A stretch of 64,000 bases of DNA from Stenotrophomonas sp. ZAC14D1_NAIMI4_1 (GCF_003086775.1 NZ_CP026001.1:4638462-4702461), one strand, 5' to 3'; counted from the first letter of the stretch, positions 37,841 to 46,786 are shown. Notes: a model not told the origin generated them from the sequence alone. Translations and numbers: made by a program.

Positions 37841-38386
37841 TCAGGCGGCCAGCGCGGCCTCGATCGCCTCGCGCAGGCGCGCGTCATCGGCGGCCACGTC
37901 CGGGGCGAAGCGTGCGACGACCTTGCCATCGCGGCCGACCAGGAACTTCTCGAAGTTCCACAGCACTGCCGGTGCGGCGTGGATCGGAATCTCCTTGCTG
38001 GCCAGGCGCTCGCGCAGCGGGCCTTCACCGATGGCCTGCGGCTGCGCAGCGGTCAGCTGCTGGTACAGCGGATGGGTGTCCTCGCCGGCTACGCTGATCT
38101 TGGCGAACATCGGGAAGGTGACGTCGTAGGTCAGCTGGCAGAACTGCTGGATCTCCGCTTCGCTGCCCGGCTCCTGGCCGAGGAAGTTGTTGGCCGGGAA
38201 ACCCAGCACTTCCAGGCCCTGGGCCTGCTTTTCCGCGTACAGCGCCTGCAGGCCTTCGTACTGCGGGGTCAGGCCGCACTTGGAGGCGACGTTGACCACC
38301 AGCAGGACCTTGCCCTGGTAATCGCCCAGGGTGGACGGCTGGCCGTCGATGGTGGTGAGGGAAATATCCTGGATCGGGGTGCTCAC
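37841..38386 (-). CDS. Glutathione peroxidase (BtuE/BsaA type)
   Basis: A 181-residue thiol peroxidase from a GTG start at 38386. The peroxidatic Cys lies in NVASKCGLTPQYEGL (about 36), with the paired motifs FPANNFLGQEPGS and VLWNFEKFLVGRDGKVVARFAP. The family usually has FPCNQF at the second motif; FPANNF here lacks the Cys that serves as resolving residue in some thioredoxin-dependent members. It reduces hydrogen and lipid peroxides in the cytosol. It ends 16 bp from the shared bidirectional terminator. Confidence 0.9.
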   Translation of the reverse strand: MSTPIQDISLTTIDGQPSTLGDYQGKVLLVVNVASKCGLTPQYEGLQALYAEKQAQGLEVLGFPANNFLGQEPGSEAEIQQFCQLTYDVTFPMFAKISVAGEDTHPLYQQLTAAQPQAIGEGPLRERLASKEIPIHAAPAVLWNFEKFLVGRDGKVVARFAPDVAADDARLREAIEAALAA

Positions 38387-38453
38387 GCGGGGGCTCCGGC
38401 TATGGCGGGGAAAGGTCCACCAGCATAGCGCTGCGCGGATGCGCCGCGTGCGA

Positions 38454-38852
38454 TCAATCCACGCAGATCGTGCCCTGCGCCTTGCCGTCCTCGATGCGCT
38501 GGCGGCAGCCGAAATTCTGGCTGACATCACGCTGGCAGGTGCCGGTTGCCACCACGCCCGCCTCGGCTTCACCCGTGGCCAGGCACTGGCCGCTGCAGTC
38601 GCGCTTGCTGCTGCAGGCCTTGCCGGCATCGGCATAGGGAATCACGCACTGCACGCGTTGCAGGCGGCCCAGCGGTTGCAGGGTGCCACCGGCGGCGCGG
38701 CAATCCACATCGCGCGCTTCCTGGTAGGCCTCGGTGGCTTCCGGCGTGTCTGCCGCCGCCGGCTGCGCCGCCACATCAGCGGCGGGCGGCGTGCTGCTGC
38801 AGGCCGACAACAGGGCGGCCAGGGCCAGGCTGGCAAGGAAGCGTAGACGCAT
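38454..38852 (-). CDS. Small Cys-rich lipoprotein, unknown function
   Basis: A 132-residue protein with a signal peptide ending in LSAC (Cys about 18), then an Ala/Pro/Thr linker. The globular part (about 46-132) has eight Cys (VDCRAAGG, VQCVIPY, KACSSKRDCSGQCLA, GTCQRD, FGCRQR, TICVD) that should form disulfides in the periplasm. The spacing is not one I recognise. The gene stands alone upstream of the peroxidase gene on the same strand, 67 bp away. Confidence 0.78.
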   Translation of the reverse strand: MRLRFLASLALAALLSACSSTPPAADVAAQPAAADTPEATEAYQEARDVDCRAAGGTLQPLGRLQRVQCVIPYADAGKACSSKRDCSGQCLATGEAEAGVVATGTCQRDVSQNFGCRQRIEDGKAQGTICVD

Positions 38853-38924
38853 GGTCGGACCTGCAGGCGGTGATCGAGGCCGCCAGCATACGCATTGCGT
38901 GGTGCAGGTGGTGTGTCAGCGCAC

Positions 38925-40475
38925 TCAGGTCTCTTCGCCCTCGCTGGCCTCGTCCTCGCCCCCCTCTTCTTCCGCCTCGCCCAGGTCGCCCAGCAGCTGC
39001 TGCACCTGCTCGTTGGCCAGCGTCTCCACCCCACGCAGGCGGCGTTCGATGGTGCGCGTCTTGCGGCTGGCCGCGCCGATGCTGCGGCCGACCGTGGTGA
39101 TCTGCTTCTCGGCCTTTTCCAGGATGCCGGCGAACTTGCCGAACTCGCTCTTCACCGCACCCAGCAGGCTCCACACTTCGCTGGAGCGCTTCTCGATGGC
39201 CAGCGTGCGGAAGCCCATCTGCAGGCTGTTGAGCAGCGCGGTGATGGTGGTCGGGCCGGCCACCACCACGCGGTGGTCGCGCTGCAGCAGGTCGACCAGG
39301 CCGGGACGGCGGATGACCTCGGCATACAGGCCTTCGGTGGGCAGGAACATCACCGCGAAATCGGTGGTGTGCGGCGGCACGATGTACTTCTCGGAGATCG
39401 ACTTGGCCTGCACCTTCACCGCGCGTTCCAGCTGCGCGCCCTGGACGCGCACCAGCTCGGCATCGCCCTGGTCCTGCGCGTCCAGCAGGCGCTCGTAATC
39501 CTCGCGCGGGAACTTGGAATCGATCGGCAGCCACACCGGCGCGTCGTCGCCACGGCCGGGCAGGCGCACCGCGATGTCGACCATCTCGTTGCTGTCCGGG
39601 CGCACCTTCACCGCGCGCGCGTACTGCTCCTGGATGAGCGTCTGTTCCAGGATGTTCTCCAGCTGCACTTCACCCCAGCTGCCGCGCGTCTTGACGTTGG
39701 TCAGCACGCGCTTGAGGTCGCCCACGCCGGTGGCCAGCTGCTGCATTTCGCCCAGGCCGCGCTGCACCTGTTCCAGGCGCTCGGAGACCAGCTTGAACGA
39801 CTGTCCCAGGCGCGTTTCCAGCGTGGTCTGCAGCTTCTCGTCCACGGTCACGCGCATCTGTTCCAGCTTCTGCGCGTTGTCGCTCTGCAGCGCGCGCAGC
39901 TGTTCTTCCAGGGTGGCGCGCATCTCGGCGATGCGTTGTTCGTTGCGCTGGGTCAGCTCCTGCAGGCGCAGGCCGAGGCTTTCGGTCAGGCGCTGCTGCG
40001 ACTGCGCGCCTTCCTCGCGGCCCTTGCGCGCATCGTCCACCAGGGTCTGGCGCAGCGCGCCCAGCTGGGTGTCGGTGCGGGTGGTCAGTTCCTGCAGCTG
40101 CTGGCCGAAGGCATGGATGCGTGCTTCCTGCTGCTGGCCGAACACTTCCAGCTGTGCGCGCAGTTCCTGCAGGCGCTGGCCCATCAACGCACCGCTGCGC
40201 TGCTGGCTTTCGGCCGCTTCGGCGCGGGCCTTGCGCGCATCTTCGCCGAGCGCTTCGCGCAGCAGGTCCAGGCGCTGGTCGGTGCGGGTGGACAGATCGG
40301 TCAGCGCGCGGGCGAAGCCATCCAGCTGTTCGCGCAGTTCGCTGCGGCCGGCACGCGCCTCCTCGCGCACGGCCTGTTCCAGGCGGTCATGGGGCGGACG
40401 GCGCAGCAGGGCGACCAGCTGCAGGACGAGGACGGCCAGGAGGAGGGCGCCGAGGAGCAGGAATTCGGTTTGCAT
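38925..40475 (-). CDS. rmuC: RmuC-family DNA recombination protein
   Basis: A 516-residue protein with an N-terminal membrane anchor (about 5-22), a long Gln/Arg/Glu coiled coil (about 35-255) and the RmuC nuclease-like core: GSWGEVQLENILEQTLIQEQYARAVKVRP, LPIDSKFPREDYERLL, FMLFPTEGLYAEVIRRPGLVDLL-like region and GPTTITALLNSLQMGFRTLAIEKRSSEVW. An acidic Glu-rich tail ends it. RmuC limits inversions between short inverted repeats in E. coli, notable in a genome so rich in palindromes. It is divergent from the GST gene. Confidence 0.9.
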   Translation of the reverse strand: MQTEFLLLGALLLAVLVLQLVALLRRPPHDRLEQAVREEARAGRSELREQLDGFARALTDLSTRTDQRLDLLREALGEDARKARAEAAESQQRSGALMGQRLQELRAQLEVFGQQQEARIHAFGQQLQELTTRTDTQLGALRQTLVDDARKGREEGAQSQQRLTESLGLRLQELTQRNEQRIAEMRATLEEQLRALQSDNAQKLEQMRVTVDEKLQTTLETRLGQSFKLVSERLEQVQRGLGEMQQLATGVGDLKRVLTNVKTRGSWGEVQLENILEQTLIQEQYARAVKVRPDSNEMVDIAVRLPGRGDDAPVWLPIDSKFPREDYERLLDAQDQGDAELVRVQGAQLERAVKVQAKSISEKYIVPPHTTDFAVMFLPTEGLYAEVIRRPGLVDLLQRDHRVVVAGPTTITALLNSLQMGFRTLAIEKRSSEVWSLLGAVKSEFGKFAGILEKAEKQITTVGRSIGAASRKTRTIERRLRGVETLANEQVQQLLGDLGEAEEEGGEDEASEGEET

Positions 40476-40519
40476 GCCGCCAGTGTAGGCTGGCCCCGTC
40501 TCAAACGCTGCGTCTGGCC

Positions 40520-41122
40520 ATGCTCGAACTGTACGGAAAGGCGACCTCGATCAACGTGCGCAAGGTGCTGTGGCTGTGCGCCGGGCTGGACCGGGCGGTG
40601 CGGCACCACGCCGCCCCCGATGCGGATCTGCTGCGCGGGCTGAACCCGAACGCACAGGTGCCGGTGCTGCGCGAGGGCGACTTCGTGCTGTGGGAATCCA
40701 ACAGCATCTGCCGCTACCTGGCCGCGCGCGCCGGGCGCCACGACCTGTTGCCGGTGGCGCCGCAGGCACGGGCGCGGGTGGAGCAGTGGATGGACTGGCA
40801 GGCGACCGATCTGAACACGGCGTGGCGCCACGTATTCATGGCGCGCGTGCGCAGGCATGCCGATTACCCGGACGATGCGCGGGCGGAGGCGAGCCTGGCG
40901 CAGTGGAACCGCCTGATGACGATGCTCGACGCGCAGCTGGCCGGCCATGCGCACGTGGCCGGCGCGGATTTCACCCTGGCGGACGTCGTGCTCGGCCTGT
41001 CGACGCAGCGCTGGCGCAGCACGCCGGGCGGCAAGCCGGTGCTGGCGAATGTCGAGGCGTGGTTCGAGCGCTTGCGGCAGCAGCCGGGGTTTGCCGCGCA
41101 CGTCGACAACGGCGTTGCCTGA
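40520..41122 (+). CDS. Glutathione S-transferase family protein
   Basis: A 200-residue GST from ATG 40520. The thioredoxin-like N-terminal domain shows ATSINVRKVLWLCAGLD (active-site Ser/Asn region), LNPNAQVPVLREGDFVLWESNSICRYLA with cis-Pro and the Glu-Ser pair that binds glutathione. The helical C-terminal domain (about 90-200) has the N-capping ADFTLADVVLG. Substrate unknown. The frame is open well upstream, but that part overlaps rmuC antisense. It lies 44 bp from the divergent rmuC start. Confidence 0.88.
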   Translation: MLELYGKATSINVRKVLWLCAGLDRAVRHHAAPDADLLRGLNPNAQVPVLREGDFVLWESNSICRYLAARAGRHDLLPVAPQARARVEQWMDWQATDLNTAWRHVFMARVRRHADYPDDARAEASLAQWNRLMTMLDAQLAGHAHVAGADFTLADVVLGLSTQRWRSTPGGKPVLANVEAWFERLRQQPGFAAHVDNGVA

Positions 41123-41222
41123 GGGATGGGATTTGTTTGCAGGGCTTGCAGCCCTGCACCTGCCGAAGCAACAGCAACAGCGTGCTATCCGTGGGTTGGC
41201 GGCTTCCCGCTGCTGATGGTGG

Positions 41223-41280
41223 GTGCCGACCGTTGGTCGGCACGGAGTTGGATCTGTTAGGTGTCGACCTTGGTCGACAC
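41223..41280. repeat. Two SMAG-related palindromes
   Basis: GTGCCGACC/GGTCGGCAC at 41223-41243 and GTGTCGACC-TT-GGTCGACAC at 41261-41280. The same pair of motifs occurs in the same order at 24525-24594. Confidence 0.7.
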
Positions 41281-41335
41281 ACGAGCGAAGCGACCGGCTT
41301 TTGTTTTTCTTTTTTCTTTTCCGTGGTGGGCAACC

Positions 41336-41456
41336 AGGAAACTGTCAGGGGCCGGGCGGGGTGGGTTGCGCAGGACCGTTGGCGCCATGGATGGCGCCAT
41401 CGAGCCCCCATGGACGGGTTTACGGCGTGACCTGCGCAATCCACCCCGCCCGGCCC
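41336..41456 (+). repeat. Composite inverted repeat element, short copy
   Basis: The arms 41349-41374 and 41431-41456 are 26 bp each and match as inverted copies at 25 positions. Between them lie the palindrome GGCGCCAT-GG-ATGGCGCC, GAGCCCCCATGG and GGTTTACGGCGTGA. GGAAACTGTC stands just outside the left arm, as in the long copy at 18466. It has no ORF of substance and looks like a small non-autonomous mobile element. It accounts for most of the 394-bp gap between the GST and oxidoreductase genes. Confidence 0.7.
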
Positions 41457-41516
41457 ACTCCGCGGCATTCAAACGACGCAGCCCACCACGAGGGGCTCAG
41501 CCGTTGGCCATGATCC

Positions 41517-42524
41517 TTACCAGCCTTCCAGCACGATCTTGCCCTTGGCACGATTGCTTTCCAGCAGCGCATGCGCGCGGCGCAGGTTGGCCGCGTTGAT
41601 ACGGCCGAAGTGCTCGCCCAGCGTGGTCTGCAGCACCCCGGCATCGACCAGCTCGGCCACGCGATTCAGCAGATCGTGCTGGCGCTGCATGTCGGCGGTC
41701 TTGAACAGCGGCCGGGTGAACATCAGCTCCCAGTGCAGCGACAGCGCCTTGCGCTTGAGTGCCATCACGTCCAGTTGGCCCGGGTCGTCGATCAGGCCCA
41801 GCTGACCCTGCGGCGCCAGCACTTCCACGATCTGCGCATAGTGCTGGTCGGTGTGGGTCAGGCTGGCCACGTGCTCGACCTGGGGAATGCCCAGCCGGGC
41901 CAGGCCTTCGGTCAGCGGCAGGGTGTGGTCGATCACGTGGTGCGCACCCATCGCATACACCCAGTCCTGGGTGTCCGGGCGCGAGGCGGTGCCGACGACG
42001 GTGAGCTTGGTCAACGTGCGTGCCAGCTGCACCAGGATCGAGCCGACGCCGCCGGCTGCACCGATCACCAGCAGGGTCTGGCCTTCACCACCGCCCTCGG
42101 CGATGCGCAGGCGGTCGAACAGCAGTTCCCAGGCGGTGATCGCGGTCAGCGGCAGCGCCGCGGCGGCAGCATCGTCGAGGCTGGCCGGCTTGCGGCCGAC
42201 GCTGCGCTCATCCACCAGCTGGTATTCGGCGTTGCTGCCCGGGCGGTCGATCACCCCGGCGTAGTAGACCGCGTCGCCCGGCTGGAACAGGGTCACCTCG
42301 CTGCCCACGGCATCGACCACGCCCACGGCATCCCAGCCCAGCACGCGCGGGCCCTCGGTGGCAGCGTTGCGGCGCACCTTGGTGTCCACCGGGTTCACCG
42401 CCACGGCGCGCACGGCCACCCGCAGGTCGCGCGGGCCCGGCTGCGGCAGGTCCAGGTCGATGTCGATCAGGGCCTGCGGATCGTCGATCGGCAGGCCGGC
42501 GTGGGTGTAGGCAATGGCGCGCAT
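41517..42524 (-). CDS. Zinc-type alcohol dehydrogenase-like (quinone oxidoreductase) protein
   Basis: A 335-residue medium-chain dehydrogenase/reductase from ATG 42524. The N-terminal GroES-like domain reads MRAIAYTHAG, VNPVDTKVR and LGWDAVGVVDAVGSEV, without the zinc-ligand Cys residues. The Rossmann domain has LLVIGAAGGVGSILVQLART (about 150-169). This is the ZADH2/QOR branch that reduces quinones or enones with NADPH. It is divergent from the LysR gene at 42617 with 92 bp between, so LysR control is likely but unproved. Confidence 0.88.
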   Translation of the reverse strand: MRAIAYTHAGLPIDDPQALIDIDLDLPQPGPRDLRVAVRAVAVNPVDTKVRRNAATEGPRVLGWDAVGVVDAVGSEVTLFQPGDAVYYAGVIDRPGSNAEYQLVDERSVGRKPASLDDAAAAALPLTAITAWELLFDRLRIAEGGGEGQTLLVIGAAGGVGSILVQLARTLTKLTVVGTASRPDTQDWVYAMGAHHVIDHTLPLTEGLARLGIPQVEHVASLTHTDQHYAQIVEVLAPQGQLGLIDDPGQLDVMALKRKALSLHWELMFTRPLFKTADMQRQHDLLNRVAELVDAGVLQTTLGEHFGRINAANLRRAHALLESNRAKGKIVLEGW

Positions 42525-42616
42525 GGCAGCGGTCCGGTGGGAAGAGGAACCCACAGCGTGCGCCGCGCGCGGCCCCCCGGAAAGGCGCAGAATCAGTCAG
42601 CACTTTCACTCCGGCA

Positions 42617-43597
42617 ATGAAAATGATCCGTTTCGACGACCTCCAGCTGTTCGTCCGCACCGCCGCGCTGGGCAGCTTTTCGCAGGCCGCGCGCGAAGCC
42701 GACCTGCTGCCCGGGCAGGTGGCCGCAGCGGTGGCGCGGCTGGAACGCGAGCTGGACCTGCGCCTGTTCGTGCGCACCACCCGCAGCCTGCGCCTGACCG
42801 GCGAAGGCGCGCTGTACCTGCCCTATGCGCAGGAGGTGCTGGCCACGCTGCGCGAGGGCCAGGCCCGCGTGCAGGGCGAGGACGCCGACCTGCACGGCAC
42901 CCTGCAGCTGTCGGCGCCGTCGGATTTCGGCCGCAATCTGCTGCTGCCGTGGCTGGCCACGTTCCGCGCCGCACACCCGCGGCTGCGGCTGCACCTGCGC
43001 CTGTCCGACGAGGTGGCCGACGTGTTCCGCGACCCGGTGGACGTGGCGATCCGCCTGGGCCACTTCGACGATGCCAGCTACGTGGCGCTGCCGCTGCTGG
43101 AGGGCAACCGCCGCGTGCTGGCGGCATCGCCTGCCTACCTGCAGCGGCGTGGCGTGCCGGCACGGCTGGAAGACCTGCGCGAGCACGACTGCCTGGCCTA
43201 CCAGCTGGGTGGGCGGACCTACGACCGCTGGGCGTTCGAGGTCGAGGGGCGGCGCGTGGTGATACCGGTGCGCGGGCCGCTGGTCTGCGACGATGCCGAC
43301 GTGGTGCGGCGCTGGGCGGTGGCTGGCGAAGGCATCACCTACAAATCCTGGCTGGACCTGCGCGAAGACGTGCGCGCCGGGCGCCTGCAGGTGCTGCTGG
43401 ACGGCATCGGCAGCCACATCCCGCTGCAGCTGGTATGCCCTCACCGCAAGCAGTTCTCGCCGGCGGTGCGGCAACTGCACGCGCAGCTGCGTGACCACCT
43501 GCAACCGTTGCTGTCCGGCCTGCCCGGCGATGGCGGCGGCCCCCTGTCCCCGGCCCCGCCACTGGCCGACAATGGCGCCCCCCCGCAACAACAATGA
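42617..43597 (+). CDS. LysR-family regulator, divergent to the oxidoreductase
   Basis: A 326-residue LTTR. The N-terminal winged helix-turn-helix reads FDDLQLFVRTAALGSFSQAAREADLLPGQVAAAVARLERELDLRLFVRTTRSLRLTGEG (about 6-64), followed by the two-lobed effector domain (HGTLQLSAPSDFGRNLL, VDVAIRLGHFDDASYVALPL). An extra Gly/Pro/Gln-rich tail ends the protein. The start ATG 42617 has an alternative two codons later. It probably regulates the divergent oxidoreductase. Its stop overlaps the LysE gene start (ATGA), so the exporter may belong to the same regulon. Confidence 0.9.
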   Translation: MKMIRFDDLQLFVRTAALGSFSQAAREADLLPGQVAAAVARLERELDLRLFVRTTRSLRLTGEGALYLPYAQEVLATLREGQARVQGEDADLHGTLQLSAPSDFGRNLLLPWLATFRAAHPRLRLHLRLSDEVADVFRDPVDVAIRLGHFDDASYVALPLLEGNRRVLAASPAYLQRRGVPARLEDLREHDCLAYQLGGRTYDRWAFEVEGRRVVIPVRGPLVCDDADVVRRWAVAGEGITYKSWLDLREDVRAGRLQVLLDGIGSHIPLQLVCPHRKQFSPAVRQLHAQLRDHLQPLLSGLPGDGGGPLSPAPPLADNGAPPQQQ

Positions 43598-44235
43598 GCC
43601 TTGCCATGCCGTGGATGGGCATCCAGGACCTGTGGACGTTCCTGCTCGCCGTGCTGGTGTTCCTCGCCCTGCCCGGGCCCGGCACCTTCACCCTGCTCAC
43701 CGCCACCGGCCGCGGCGGCGTGCGCGGCGGCTACACCGCGCTGGCCGGCCTGCTGGTCGGTGACCAGATCCTGATGTGGCTGGCCCTGGCCGGCGTGGCC
43801 GCGCTGCTGAAAGCCAACCCGCTGGTCTTCCACGCGGTGCAGTACCTGGGCGCGGCCTACCTGGTGTGGGTGGGCATCAGCCTGCTGCGCACGCCGAAGC
43901 GCGAGGGCGGCGATGCCGGCCCGATCCGCATGCAGCCCGGCCGCTATTTCCAGCAGGCGATCCTGGTCAGCCTGCTCAACCCGAAGGCGATCCTGTTCTA
44001 CATGGCCTTCCTGCCGCTGTTCATCGACCCGGCCGCGCACCACGGCATCGCCACGTTCGCAGCGCTGGCCAGCATCATCTTCGTGGTCAGCGTGGCCTAC
44101 TGCTCGCTGCTGATCGGTGCGGGCAACCTGGCCCGTCGCCACCTGATCCAGCACCCGCGCATCAGCACCGTCCTGCGCCGCGTGGCCGGCCTGTTCCTGG
44201 TCGGTTTCGGCATCCGCCTGGGGTTGAACGGATGA
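43594..44235 (+). CDS. LysE/RhtB-family amino-acid exporter
   Basis: A 213-residue inner-membrane exporter with six membrane segments. Family marks are LALPGPGTFTLLTATGRGGVRGGY at the N-terminus, YLGAAYLVWVGISLL, and LVSLLNPKAILFYMAFLPLFIDP after the cytosolic loop. The pattern is closest to leucine/threonine-type (LeuE/RhtB) members, but the substrate cannot be fixed. It overlaps the LysR stop and the next gene start by 4 nt each. Confidence 0.9.
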   Translation: MSLAMPWMGIQDLWTFLLAVLVFLALPGPGTFTLLTATGRGGVRGGYTALAGLLVGDQILMWLALAGVAALLKANPLVFHAVQYLGAAYLVWVGISLLRTPKREGGDAGPIRMQPGRYFQQAILVSLLNPKAILFYMAFLPLFIDPAAHHGIATFAALASIIFVVSVAYCSLLIGAGNLARRHLIQHPRISTVLRRVAGLFLVGFGIRLGLNG

Positions 44236-44681
44236 TCCGGCGGCTGGCCGTCCTGCTGTTTGCCGTGCTGCTGGCCGACACCGCAGCGGCGGCCGCAGCG
44301 CAGGACCATCGTTGCCTCACCGGCGGCCGCAACGACAGCATCCACCTGCTGTGGCGCTGGCTGGACGATGGCAGCGCCGACGTGCAGTACGCCGGGCAGC
44401 GCGGCCGCCTGCCGGTGCAGCGGGTCTCGCAGGAAACGACGGTGCTTGATGAAGACCGGCCCTCCCAGTTCGACAGCGTGTGGGAAGAACGCATCGAGGG
44501 CCGCCGCAACGGTCGCTATCACCTGAGCACGCAGGGCGCGCGCGTCTACGGTTTCAGCTACGAACGCGCGCGCGACGGGCGGCGCACGGCCTTCAGCGAA
44601 GACGTCGAGGCATGGCAGGAAGATGGCTGCCATTGGCCGGGCGTCGAACCGCTGACCGTAGCGTCGAGCTTGCTCGACTGA
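44232..44681 (+). CDS. Secreted hypothetical protein, 149 residues
   Basis: The ATG overlaps the exporter stop (ATGA). A signal peptide (MIRRLAVLLFAVLLADTAAAAAA, cleavage about 23) is followed by a small mature domain with two Cys (HRCLTGG, DGCHWPG) that could pair, and conserved-looking FDSVWEERIEGRRNGRYHLSTQGARVYGFSYERARDGR. No family is recognised. The final residues (VASSLLD) and stop are encoded inside a GTAG palindrome at 44658-44680, so the C-terminus may be repeat-derived. Confidence 0.75.
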   Translation: MIRRLAVLLFAVLLADTAAAAAAQDHRCLTGGRNDSIHLLWRWLDDGSADVQYAGQRGRLPVQRVSQETTVLDEDRPSQFDSVWEERIEGRRNGRYHLSTQGARVYGFSYERARDGRRTAFSEDVEAWQEDGCHWPGVEPLTVASSLLD

Positions 44682-44708
44682 GGCGTGCCAACCAAGGTTG
44701 GCCTCTAC
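44658..44708. repeat. Two SMAG palindromes overlapping convergent gene ends
   Basis: GTAG-C-GTCGAGC-TT-GCTCGAC at 44658-44680 codes the end of the secreted protein gene. GCCAACC-AA-GGTTGGC at 44687-44702, bounded by CTAC, supplies the stop codon of the convergent lysR: its TAG at 44705-44707 is part of the GTAG signature. Confidence 0.75.
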
Positions 44709-45607
44709 CTATCGTGCATTCCCTCGCGCAGGTGGTCGATGAACACCCGCAGCTTGGGTGCCATCTGCTCACGCGCCGGGTAGTACAGGTGGAAGCCGGG
44801 GAACGGTGGCTGCCAGTCCTGCAGCACGCTCTGCAGCCGCCCGGCGGCGATGTCGTCGGCCACCAGCGAGGCGAAGCCCTGGGCCATGCCCAGCCCGGCG
44901 AGCACGGCGCGATGGGCGACGCCGGCATCGTTGAACACCAGCCGCCCGCTCACTTCCACCTCCAGGTCGTGGCCTTCGCGGCTGAACTCCCAGGGCATCA
45001 GCCGGCCGTTGGCCAGGCGGTGCACGATGCAGGCGTGGCCCTGCAGGTCATGCGGGGTCTGCGGCACGCCCTGGCGCTCGAAGTAGGCCGGCGTGGCCAC
45101 CACCACCTGCCGCTCGGGCGGCCCGATCGGCACCGCGATCATGCCCTGCGCGAGTGATTCGCCCAGGCGGATGCCGGCGTCGAAGCCCTCGGCCACCAGA
45201 TCGGCCAGCGCCGGGTCGACGCACAGCTCCACCTGCACCTGCGGGTAGCGCGCCAGGAAATCGGGCAGCCGCGGCAGCACCATGCGGTCGGCGACGATGC
45301 GCGGCAGCGTCACCCGCAGCCGCCCGGCCGGCACCGAGCGCGCGCTGTCCAGTTCGGCGAAGGCCTGGTCGATCTGGTCCAGGCCACCTCGCACCCGCTG
45401 CAGGAAACGCGCGCCGTGTTCGGTCAGGCCCACCCGCCGCGTGGTCCGCTGCAGCAGGCGCACGCCCATCCGCGCTTCCAGCGCGCGCACGCTCTGCGAC
45501 AGCGCCGAGGTCGACACGCCCAGCGCATCGGCGGCGCGGGTGAAGCTGGCATGTTCGGCCACGTGGACGAAGGCGACCACGGCAGTGAGAGGAGCGGAGG
45601 CATCCAT
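44705..45607 (-). CDS. LysR-family regulator, divergent to aldo/keto reductases
   Basis: A 300-residue LTTR from ATG 45607 (an in-frame TTG at 45625 is less likely). The helix-turn-helix is FVHVAEHASFTRAADALGVSTSALSQSVRALEARMGVRLLQRTTRRVGLTEHG; the effector domain begins RLRVTLPRIVADRMVLP and includes FDAGIRLGESLAQGMIAVPIGPPERQVVVATPAYFERQG. This is the AaeR/DsdC-like branch often found beside oxidoreductases. It is transcribed away from the two aldo/keto reductase genes with 111 bp between. Its stop codon is provided by a GTAG repeat. Confidence 0.9.
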   Translation of the reverse strand: MDASAPLTAVVAFVHVAEHASFTRAADALGVSTSALSQSVRALEARMGVRLLQRTTRRVGLTEHGARFLQRVRGGLDQIDQAFAELDSARSVPAGRLRVTLPRIVADRMVLPRLPDFLARYPQVQVELCVDPALADLVAEGFDAGIRLGESLAQGMIAVPIGPPERQVVVATPAYFERQGVPQTPHDLQGHACIVHRLANGRLMPWEFSREGHDLEVEVSGRLVFNDAGVAHRAVLAGLGMAQGFASLVADDIAAGRLQSVLQDWQPPFPGFHLYYPAREQMAPKLRVFIDHLREGMHDR

Positions 45608-45647
45608 TGTGAAGCCAGCCTTCAAGGTGAGTCAGGTTATGCGCAGT

Positions 45648-45656
45648 TTATCCACA
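45648..45656 (+). promoter_or_regulatory. Perfect DnaA box in a divergent promoter region
   Basis: TTATCCACA, the consensus DnaA box, lies between the lysR and aldo/keto reductase starts, about 18 kb from the predicted origin. A single box can titrate DnaA or couple gene expression to replication; with one site, chance occurrence cannot be excluded. Confidence 0.4.
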
Positions 45657-45718
45657 CGATCGACAGGAGGAAGCTGGCTTCCCCGGCGGATGCACCGCCC
45701 CCGTGATGGAGACCTGAG

Positions 45719-46786
45719 ATGTCGCTCGACCACTACCGCCTGCTCGGCCGCTCCGGCCTGCGGGTCAGCCCGATGGCCCTGGGCACGATGACCTTCGGCG
45801 CCGACTGGGGCTGGGGCGCGGACGAAACCGAGGCCCGCCGCATCTTCGATGCCTACGTTGAACGTGGCGGCAACTTCGTCGATACGGCAAACAACTACAC
45901 CAACGGCAGCGCCGAGACCCTGCTCGGCCGTTTCGCCCAAGGCCAGCGCGACCGCCTGGTGATCGCCAGCAAGTACACCCTGGCCACCGTGCCGGGCGAC
46001 CCCAACAACGCCGGTAACCATCGCAAGAGCATGCGGCGCTCGGTGGAGGACAGCCTGCGCCGGCTCGGCACCGACTACCTGGACGTGCTGTACCTGCATG
46101 CCTGGGACGACACCACCGGCGTGGATGAGGTGATGCGCGGCTTCGACGATCTGGTGCGCAGCGGCAAGGTGCTCTACGCCGGCATTTCCGATACACCGGC
46201 CTGGCAGATCGCGCGCATGCAGACCCTGGCCGACCTGCGCGGCTGGGCCCCGCTGGTGGCCCTGCAGATCGAGTACAGCCTGATCCAGCGCAGCGTGGAG
46301 CACGAACTGCTGCCGATGGCCGACGCGCTGGGCCTGGGTGTGGTGGCCTGGTCGCCGCTGGGCAGTGGCGTGCTGACCGGCAAGTACAGCGCCAGCGACC
46401 TGGCCCAGGACGAGGTGCTGGCTGCTACGCCGGGTGGCTCGCGCCGCAACGTCGCCCTGATCAATGGCGCATTGACCGCGCGTTCGCTGCAGATCGCCGA
46501 TGAAGTGACACATATCGCCCAGGAATTGTCGCATTTGCCGGCACAGGTCGCCCTGGCGTGGCTGCTGCAGCGCCCGGGCGCCGGTGCCCTGCCCATCGTC
46601 GGTGCCCGCACCCTGGCCCAGTTCGAGCACAACCTGGCCGCGCTGGACCTGCAGCTGCCGGCCGAGGCGCTGGCACGGCTGGACGCGCTCAGTGCCGTCG
46701 CCCCGTCCTTCCCCCACGACTTCCTGCAGATGCCGCTGCCGCGCATGTTGATGAGTGGCGGCACCCGCCTGCAGCCACGCGCCTGA
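45719..46786 (+). CDS. Aldo/keto reductase (first of a pair)
   Basis: A 355-residue NADPH-dependent oxidoreductase of the (beta/alpha)8 AKR fold. Catalytic tetrad candidates are Asp in [11 protein letters not shown], Tyr in the same motif, Lys in LVIASKYT and His in VLYLHAWDD. The cofactor-binding C-terminus reads [19 protein letters not shown]. It resembles YdjE/Gre2-like members acting on aldehydes. It is followed 23 bp later by a second AKR gene, and the divergent LysR upstream is the likely regulator. Confidence 0.9.
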   Translation: MSLDHYRLLGRSGLRVSPMALGTMTFGADWGWGADETEARRIFDAYVERGGNFVDTANNYTNGSAETLLGRFAQGQRDRLVIASKYTLATVPGDPNNAGNHRKSMRRSVEDSLRRLGTDYLDVLYLHAWDDTTGVDEVMRGFDDLVRSGKVLYAGISDTPAWQIARMQTLADLRGWAPLVALQIEYSLIQRSVEHELLPMADALGLGVVAWSPLGSGVLTGKYSASDLAQDEVLAATPGGSRRNVALINGALTARSLQIADEVTHIAQELSHLPAQVALAWLLQRPGAGALPIVGARTLAQFEHNLAALDLQLPAEALARLDALSAVAPSFPHDFLQMPLPRMLMSGGTRLQPRA

